A stretch of 19,282 nt of DNA from Desulfovibrio sp. UBA2564 (GTDB lineage Bacteria; Desulfobacterota; Desulfovibrionia; Desulfovibrionales; Desulfovibrionaceae). The position numbers and the translations under genes were made by a program. The notes beneath the pieces are model-generated. The model had not been told where the DNA came from, did no database searches, and worked only from the letters and a program-made list of their open reading frames with translations. The stretch spans positions 1-19,282 of the forward strand of contig DDLU01000096.1 in assembly GCA_002340305.1 (NCBI GenBank), read 5' to 3'. Below are positions 14,508 through 19,282 of the stretch, piece after piece. The first letter of the stretch is position 1. Every line of letters begins with the position of its first letter.

Positions 14508-15716
14508 TTAGGCAACTTTCAGGGTGTTCATGGTTGCAGTGGCAATAGCTAGTTCTTCATTGGTGGGAATTATCATCGTATCGACTGTTGCCTGTTCCGT
14601 AGCGATGCTTCTGGATTCCGGGGAGCGGATGCTGTTTTTTTGTGCATCAATCTCAATCCCGAGGCCGGAAAGACCGGCGCAGATGCTGGAGCGGGCAATG
14701 TCATCGTTTTCACCAATGCCCCCGGTGAATACGATACTGTCCACGCGGTCCAGCACGGCGAAATATGCGCCGATGTATTTGCGGATGCTGTAGCAGAACA
14801 TCTGAAAAGCCAGTTCCGCTTTTGGGTCGCCATGAGCCCGTGCGCTGTGGATGTCTCGCATGTCGTTCATGGAGCAGATACCTTTGAGGCCGCTTTCAGC
14901 GTTGAGCATGGCATCAATTTCTTCAATGTTATTCTTGGTTTGTCGGGCAAGGAAAGGATAAATTGCCGGATCGATATCACCGCTGCGGGTGCCCATAACC
15001 ACCCCGCTGAGCGGGGTCAGGCCCATGGAAGTATCCACGCATCTGCCGTCCTGTACTGCTGTGACCGAGCTTCCATTGCCGAGGTGGCAGGTGATCAGGT
15101 TGACCTTGTCTCTGTCCTTGCCCATGAAGTCGGCTGCCTGTTCCGATACATAGCGGTGTGAGGTGCCGTGGAAGCCATAGCGGCGGATGCCGAATTCATC
15201 ATACATTTTTTCCGGGATGGCATATTTGTAGGTATGTTCGGGCATGGTTGAATGGAACTCGGTATCAAAGACCGCCACAGAGGGGCAGGGTAGCATTTCA
15301 TTCATGATTTCCATGCCCTGAATGGTCGGCGGGTTGTGCAGCGGAGCCAAAATGGAGAGGGATTTCAGTGTTTTCAGCATTCCTGCTTCCACTATGGTGG
15401 GCTTGGTAAATTTTTCTGCGCCCATCACACCGCGATGACCGCAGGCCGAAATCTCATCCAGATTTTTCATAACTCCGTAGGTTTCGTCGGTAAGAAGTTC
15501 CATAACACGGATGATGCCTTCAGAGTGGTTGGCAAATGCCCTTTCTTCTTCCAGTTCGCGTGAATTTTTTGTGCCGGGATGCTGTTTGTAGGTCAGGTTG
15601 CCTGTGGCTGCACTGATGCGCTCTACTAGGCCAGAGCAGAGTATGGCAGAGGATTCCATGTTGATAAGCTGGAATTTAAAAGATGAGCTTCCGCAATTAA
15701 CTACGAATATTTTCAT
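14508..15716 (-). CDS. ackA: Acetate kinase
   Basis: A 402-residue ASKHA-fold kinase of full length. It begins MKIFVVNCGSSSFKFQLI (phosphate/Mg-binding N-terminal loop) and has GFHGTSH, the HLGNGSSVTAV phosphate loop, GLTPLSGVVMGTRSGDIDPA and FTGGIGENDD (adenine loop). It converts acetyl-phosphate and ADP to acetate and ATP; related acyl-phosphates are often accepted. The ribosome site is weak (GGAAAA). It follows the pduT-like gene after 67 nt with no clear terminator, so it is probably the third gene of that operon. In a microcompartment setting it would supply ATP from the acyl-phosphate made from the aldehyde. No encapsulation peptide extension is seen, so it may act outside the shell. 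Confidence 0.95.
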   Translation of the reverse strand: MKIFVVNCGSSSFKFQLINMESSAILCSGLVERISAATGNLTYKQHPGTKNSRELEEERAFANHSEGIIRVMELLTDETYGVMKNLDEISACGHRGVMGAEKFTKPTIVEAGMLKTLKSLSILAPLHNPPTIQGMEIMNEMLPCPSVAVFDTEFHSTMPEHTYKYAIPEKMYDEFGIRRYGFHGTSHRYVSEQAADFMGKDRDKVNLITCHLGNGSSVTAVQDGRCVDTSMGLTPLSGVVMGTRSGDIDPAIYPFLARQTKNNIEEIDAMLNAESGLKGICSMNDMRDIHSARAHGDPKAELAFQMFCYSIRKYIGAYFAVLDRVDSIVFTGGIGENDDIARSSICAGLSGLGIEIDAQKNSIRSPESRSIATEQATVDTMIIPTNEELAIATATMNTLKVA

Positions 15717-15783
15717 AAATGATTTTCCATTTTAAGGTCGTTTTTAGTTTATTCCAAGGTGGTTGAATGAAAAAGACTGATCG

Positions 15784-16338
15784 TTAGGTGAGCTGCTGTA
15801 AAAGTGTCTTGTCGGGACGGGGCAGGATTGTAGTCCCCACCAGCAGCCCGCGTTCTTCCACTTTACGCATGCCGGAACCCACGGCTGCTTCCACTGCACC
15901 TATGTCTCCGCTGAGGAGCACGTATCCTTTACCGCCGAGACCTAATGCGGTGCGTATTTCCAGCAGGTCGATGTCCGCCGCTTTTACGGCTTCGTCTGCA
16001 GCGAGGATGGCCGAAGCAACGGAAAAGGTTTCGATCACTCCCAGTGCGCCTTGTTTTGTAATCCGGGTACAGCCGGAAAGGGCGGTTACAACGTCAGGAT
16101 GAACATTGGGGATGGTAAAAGAATCCGCCACAGTTGAAGGATAAAGCCCCAGTCCAGTGGCAACTGATGATTGCACTGCGCCGATTTCGCCATGCACTCC
16201 GGCAATAAATTTGCCGGGGCAAAGGGTTTTCATCATAAAAGGTTCTACTGAAGCGGTTTTGAGCATTCCGTCTGCGGCCCCGATGCCTGCATGGATGGCG
16301 GTGAATTCGATCAGGCCGATGGCTGTTAATTTTTTCAT
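15784..16338 (-). CDS. pduT: PduT-like trimeric microcompartment shell protein with Fe-S cysteine
   Basis: A 184-residue protein with two tandem BMC domains (about 4-85 and 96-178), so a BMC-T pseudohexamer made of trimers. It follows Salmonella PduT closely. The key residue is C40 in TLCPGKF, equal to the PduT pore cysteine (C38) that binds a 4Fe-4S cluster at the trimer centre; IHPDV/NVHPDV, GVIETFSVA and ILPRP are also PduT-like. It is thought to pass electrons through the shell to or from PduS, which is encoded just upstream. Its ATG overlaps the PduS stop by 1 nt (TAATG), and the ribosome site GGAGG is inside the end of that gene. Confidence 0.93.
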   Translation of the reverse strand: MKKLTAIGLIEFTAIHAGIGAADGMLKTASVEPFMMKTLCPGKFIAGVHGEIGAVQSSVATGLGLYPSTVADSFTIPNVHPDVVTALSGCTRITKQGALGVIETFSVASAILAADEAVKAADIDLLEIRTALGLGGKGYVLLSGDIGAVEAAVGSGMRKVEERGLLVGTTILPRPDKTLLQQLT

Positions 16339-17705
16339 TATTTACCTCCGGTAGGTGTGGCAGTGTTTTGGGCTGCTATGCGCACATGGCTGTCTATTTC
16401 CACAACAGTTCCGTCCACGCTGGCATGGATCTGTGCGCCGAGGGCCTTTTCCGGGACGACAGCGATCAGGTCGCCTTTGCGGAGACGGGCTCCTTTTTTG
16501 ACAACCGGGATAGATGGCGCACCTATGTGCTGTCGCAGGGAGATATTCACCTCACTGGGGCTAATTTCCCCGATGAAAGGTGTTGCCAGCTTCATGTATG
16601 ACCCGATGCCCAGTTTTTCCGCCAGTCGGGAGACCGGGATTTTGCGGTATTCCCGGAATGCGGTTTTTTCTTCGGCTATTTCCCTGCTTCCATCATAGTT
16701 GATAGATCCGCTGCGCAGGGTCTGCTTGACGGCCTGATTGATGCGCCGGGGGGACATGCCCATGGGGCAGATGAAATGTTCGCAGGCCCCGCATTCACTA
16801 CAGAGCATGGCGGATGCAGCTGCTTCAGAATTTTCGTTTCCGGCGGCGAAAAGACGCATAATTTTATGTGTTTCAAAGGGATGTCCGATGAGTCCGCGCG
16901 GACAGATATCCGAACAGGCCCGGCATTGGATGCAGGCCGATGCGGCCCGGCGGCGCATGACCTCCAGAGGCAGGGTTGCGTTGTTTTGCAGGTAGTGCTC
17001 TTCGGGCAGGGCAATCAATCCCCCTGTGGTTTTGGTAACATTTTCTTTGGCCAGTGCTTCCATGCCGACTACCACTCTGCCCATCATGGGACCGCCGAGG
17101 ATGAAAGCCGGGGATGGTGTTTTGATTCCGCCGCAGGCTCGCAGACAGTCGGTCAGCGGTGTGCCCAGCGGTGCCTGCATCACGGCTGGGGAATTAACTT
17201 CCCCGGTTACGGTTAGAAATTTGTCGGTAACGGGTTTGTTTTCTTCCAGTGCCGCGCAGACGTTTGCCAGTGTCCCTACGTTGGCGACAATGGCCCCGAC
17301 ATTGAGAGGGATGCCCAGCGGCGGAACGGATTTTCCGGTTACCTCGCGAACAAGGATCTGTTCATCCCCGGCGGGATAGAAATCGTCCATCAAATGTAGG
17401 TTGACCCCGAACGGTTCCAGCTCCTGACGTAGCTGCCCTATAATGTCGGTGTGCTTTTTTTTGATACCCAGCACCAGACGCGTAGCCCCGGTAAACTGTC
17501 CCAAAGTCCGCACGGCCTTCCCTATGCGGGCAGCGTGATGCTTCATGATGTGGTGGTCGGTGTGCAGCAGCGGCTCACATTCGCAGCCGTTGGCGATTAT
17601 TGTCTCTACTTCCGCATCATATTTAATGTGGGACGGAAATCCGGCCCCGCCCTCACCCACGATTCCAGCTTCTTTTATTTTTTCCAGAAATGAATCTTTG
17701 TTCAT
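16338..17705 (-). CDS. pduS: PduS-like Fe-S flavoprotein (RnfC-like electron carrier)
   Basis: A 455-residue protein. Residues 15-25 (IVGEGGAGFPS) form the glycine-rich FMN/NADH-binding loop of the RnfC/Nqo1 family. ANGCECEPLLHTDHH (38-52) is also typical. Two 4Fe-4S motifs follow: C258-x2-C261-x2-C264-x3-C268 and C302-x2-C305-x2-C308-x4-C313. A lipoyl-like/SLBB region ends the protein (about 395-445). In Pdu compartments PduS reduces cobalamin; in B12-independent (glycyl radical) compartments the homologue is proposed to recycle NADH across the shell with PduT. The start is ATG 17705 with AAGGAGG just upstream; an ATG at 17750 in frame has no ribosome site. It is the first gene of the - strand operon. 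Confidence 0.92.
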   Translation of the reverse strand: MNKDSFLEKIKEAGIVGEGGAGFPSHIKYDAEVETIIANGCECEPLLHTDHHIMKHHAARIGKAVRTLGQFTGATRLVLGIKKKHTDIIGQLRQELEPFGVNLHLMDDFYPAGDEQILVREVTGKSVPPLGIPLNVGAIVANVGTLANVCAALEENKPVTDKFLTVTGEVNSPAVMQAPLGTPLTDCLRACGGIKTPSPAFILGGPMMGRVVVGMEALAKENVTKTTGGLIALPEEHYLQNNATLPLEVMRRRAASACIQCRACSDICPRGLIGHPFETHKIMRLFAAGNENSEAAASAMLCSECGACEHFICPMGMSPRRINQAVKQTLRSGSINYDGSREIAEEKTAFREYRKIPVSRLAEKLGIGSYMKLATPFIGEISPSEVNISLRQHIGAPSIPVVKKGARLRKGDLIAVVPEKALGAQIHASVDGTVVEIDSHVRIAAQNTATPTGGK

Positions 17706-17904
17706 TTTTCCTCCTTCCTTAACGAAAAGGTACGCCTCTATGTTTAGCACCGGGCGGCGGTTGTATGCAGCGAGGAAAATTTGTTCTGAGCGTGTAAAAA
17801 TTTTACTGACCGCGTCAATTTTTTACCCTGTCTGGTCAATTTTATCTCCTGTGGAAAGGGGCACCCTAGGCTAGAAAACTTAGAAAAAATGAGGTTTCTG
17901 GAAC
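17706..17904. promoter_or_regulatory. Divergent regulatory region between pduS and adh, with tandem repeats
   Basis: Both genes read outward from this 199-bp region. Three similar units stand in tandem at 17786, 17806 and 17828, each opening CTGA or CTGT and running into a TTTT tract (GCGTGTAAAAATTTTA, CCGCGTCAATTTTTTACC, TCTGGTCAATTTTATCTCC). Two of them hold GTCAATTTT (17814-17827 and 17835-17849). Units of about 20-22 bp repeat on the same face of the helix and look like activator or repressor sites. I see no convincing sigma-70 or sigma-54 promoter. Confidence 0.5.
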
Positions 17905-19044
17905 ATGAATGGAATTGACAGTTTTTATATAAAGTCCCGCATTTTCACTGGAAAGAAGGCTCTTTCCCAGCTTGCAGAGTACAGCGGATGCCGTGTGGCC
18001 GTGGTCACAGACGGTTTTATGGTGTCTTCAGGAATGCTGGATCAGGTGCTGGCCCACATAGGAGAGTGCGAATCTACAGTTTTTTCAGGTGTTAAGCCGG
18101 ACCCCACAGTAGAAGTTGTGGTTGAGGGGGTTGGAGTCATTGCCCCTTTGCGTCCGGAGGTTGTGTTGGCGGTGGGCGGAGGATCCACTCTGGATACGGC
18201 TAAGGCCATCATGGTTTCCCTGCGCGAGATGCCGGGATTTGAACGTATGGAGCTTGTAGCCGTTCCTACAACCAGCGGCACAGGTTCGGAGGTTACTGAG
18301 TTTGCGGTTATTTCCGATGCGGCCAAGGGAATCAAATTTCCCCTGCGCTCGGAAGACCTGCTCCCTGATGTGGCTATTCTGGCCCCGGAACTGGTTAAAA
18401 GTGTGCCTCCGAAGATTACCGCTGATACGGGTATGGATGTGATCACCCATTGTATCGAAGCCTATGTCTCCCTTTATGCCAATGATTTTGCTGACGCTCT
18501 GGTTGAGAAAGCACTGACCTTGGCCTGCAAGTGGCTTCCGGTGGCTTACGCAGACGGTGCCGACAGCGAGGCGCGGGAAAAGCTGCATAACGCTTCCTGC
18601 ATGGCCGGGATGGCTTTTAACGAAGCCGGGCTGGGGCTGAATCACGGAATTGCCCATGCTGTGGGCGCAACCATGCATATCCCTCATGGGCGGATCAACG
18701 CTATGCTTTTGCCTTTGGTGATTGAATACAACGCCGGGCTGGTTGATGGTGTTCTTTATAATGAAGATATTGCCGATCGCTACGCCGCGCTGACCGGCAT
18801 TCTGGGGGGCGCAAAGTTTCCCGCCCGTAGGGGGGCGCAATCCCTTGCCCTGATGGTTAGACGCTTGAATCACAAGCTGGGTATTCCGGCTACAATGGAA
18901 GAGAGCGGAGCCGATCTCGTAAAATACGGTAACGCAATCAGCAGTATGGCCCGTGCCGCTCTTGATGACATCACAACTACCTGCAATCCCCGTATTCCTG
19001 ACTTTGAAGATGTAGAAGGTCTCCTCCGCTGTTTGGAGAGGTAA
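17905..19044 (+). CDS. Iron-containing alcohol dehydrogenase (PduQ/EutG-like)
   Basis: A 379-residue group III alcohol dehydrogenase of usual length. NAD binding: GGGSTLDTAKA at 91-101 and PTTSGTGSEVT at 121-131. Metal ligands: D178 and H182 (DTGMDVITHCIEAYVS), H247 (GLNHGIAH) and H261 (PHGRINAMLLP). In metabolosomes this enzyme reduces the toxic aldehyde to an alcohol, regenerating NAD+ inside the shell. The ATG at 17905 has weak sites (GAGG at 17891, TGGA at 17899). It is divergent from pduS and followed 193 nt later by a PduA-like shell gene. No extra N-terminal helix for encapsulation is seen. Substrate specificity (ethanol, propanol or other) cannot be told. Confidence 0.92.
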   Translation: MNGIDSFYIKSRIFTGKKALSQLAEYSGCRVAVVTDGFMVSSGMLDQVLAHIGECESTVFSGVKPDPTVEVVVEGVGVIAPLRPEVVLAVGGGSTLDTAKAIMVSLREMPGFERMELVAVPTTSGTGSEVTEFAVISDAAKGIKFPLRSEDLLPDVAILAPELVKSVPPKITADTGMDVITHCIEAYVSLYANDFADALVEKALTLACKWLPVAYADGADSEAREKLHNASCMAGMAFNEAGLGLNHGIAHAVGATMHIPHGRINAMLLPLVIEYNAGLVDGVLYNEDIADRYAALTGILGGAKFPARRGAQSLALMVRRLNHKLGIPATMEESGADLVKYGNAISSMARAALDDITTTCNPRIPDFEDVEGLLRCLER

Positions 19045-19237
19045 AATTTTTACTCTCCACCATGTCAGATTTTGTCCTTTGCTTTTACGAAGAGGACAAA
19101 AAATGACCCTCGGTCGGACAGGACATTTTGTCTTCCGGGGGATAATTTCCCCCAACGTTTAGATTAAATTTAATGTTTTCGGCTGGAGTGAAAAATTTTC
19201 ATTTTGCAGCCGGGCAAAGTCAACTTGGAGGTTGTCA
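19045..19237 (+). promoter_or_regulatory. Leader of the PduA-like gene with inverted repeats
   Basis: The 193-bp gap holds GTCAGATTTTGTCC at 19064-19077 and, inverted, GGACAAAAAATGAC at 19094-19107; these match each other at 12 of 14 positions and resemble the GTCAATTTT units before adh. GACA-TTT-TGTC at 19122-19132 is a perfect palindrome. A GC hairpin (GGGGGA 19137-19142, TCCCCC 19148-19153) may terminate adh transcripts. TTGGAGG at 19226-19232 is the ribosome site of the next gene. Confidence 0.5.
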
Positions 19238-19282
19238 ATGCAGCAGGAAGCACTGGGCATGGTGGAAACCAAAGGGCTGGTG
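19238..19282 (+). CDS. Microcompartment hexameric shell protein (PduA/EutM-like), 3'-truncated by the window
   Basis: Fifteen codons are present: MQQEALGMVETKGLV, which matches the start of PduA-type BMC-H proteins residue for residue over this stretch. The ATG has TTGGAGG 5 nt upstream. The full protein would be about 90 residues and form the flat hexameric tiles of the shell. It shows that the microcompartment locus continues to the right. Confidence 0.88.
   Translation, partial: MQQEALGMVETKGLV

Noticed and set aside
17838..17856. Sigma-54 promoter before adh (GG..GC around GGGGCACCCTAGGC)
   Set aside because: GG and GC can be set 10 apart, but the rest of the -24 and -12 boxes does not match, so support is too weak.
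19069..19104. Rho-independent terminator after adh from the ATTTTGTCCT inverted repeat
   Set aside because: The stem is AT-rich and is followed by A and G, not a T-tract; an operator reading fits better.
18085..19155. 356-codon antisense frame over the alcohol dehydrogenase gene
   Set aside because: The + strand encodes a complete dehydrogenase with all motifs; the antisense frame is a by-product of codon bias.

Overview
The window reads as chromosomal DNA of a Desulfovibrio-like sulfate-reducing bacterium (Desulfovibrionales). This is an inference: the type I-C ('Dvulg') CRISPR-Cas operon has a repeat of the D. vulgaris kind, a Pdu-type microcompartment locus follows, and codon use is of moderate GC. 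No 16S or other marker gene is present.

Region 1 (1-6059) looks like the right end of an integrated mobile element. It carries a 5'-truncated RHS-repeat gene with an unusual C-terminal cysteine/histidine module, a directly abutting small exported protein, a convergent two-gene Septu-type defence operon (PtuA ATPase, PtuB HNH nuclease) and a P4-type tyrosine integrase. It ends at 6014-6059 in a piece of a tRNA gene, from the anticodon loop to CCA, most likely tRNA-Thr(CGU). This is the usual scar of integration into a tRNA 3' end. The old tRNA terminator follows at once, so the sequence to the right is read as the host side.

Region 2 (6105-14188) is a complete type I-C CRISPR-Cas system on the + strand: cas3, cas5c, cas8c, cas7c, cas4, cas1, cas2, then a leader and a short array of 6 repeats and 5 spacers. 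The genes are tightly packed, overlapping by 4 nt or separated by at most 16 nt, so they probably form one operon. Inside cas8c a well-placed Shine-Dalgarno and in-frame ATG mark the separately translated small subunit Cas11c. A 20-bp stem of strong complementarity lies in the leader 21 nt before the first repeat.

Region 3 (14189-19282) is one side of a bacterial microcompartment (metabolosome) locus. On the - strand are a PduS-like Fe-S flavoprotein, a PduT-like trimeric shell protein with its cluster-binding cysteine, and acetate kinase. Divergently on the + strand are an iron-dependent alcohol dehydrogenase and the first 15 codons of a PduA-like hexameric shell protein. Together they fit a compartment in which an aldehyde is dismutated to an alcohol (ADH) and an acyl-phosphate (AckA makes ATP), with PduS/PduT moving electrons across the shell. 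The signature enzyme, and so the substrate, lies outside the window. A GTCA-NN-TTTT-type motif recurs in both non-coding regions around the adh gene and may be a shared operator.
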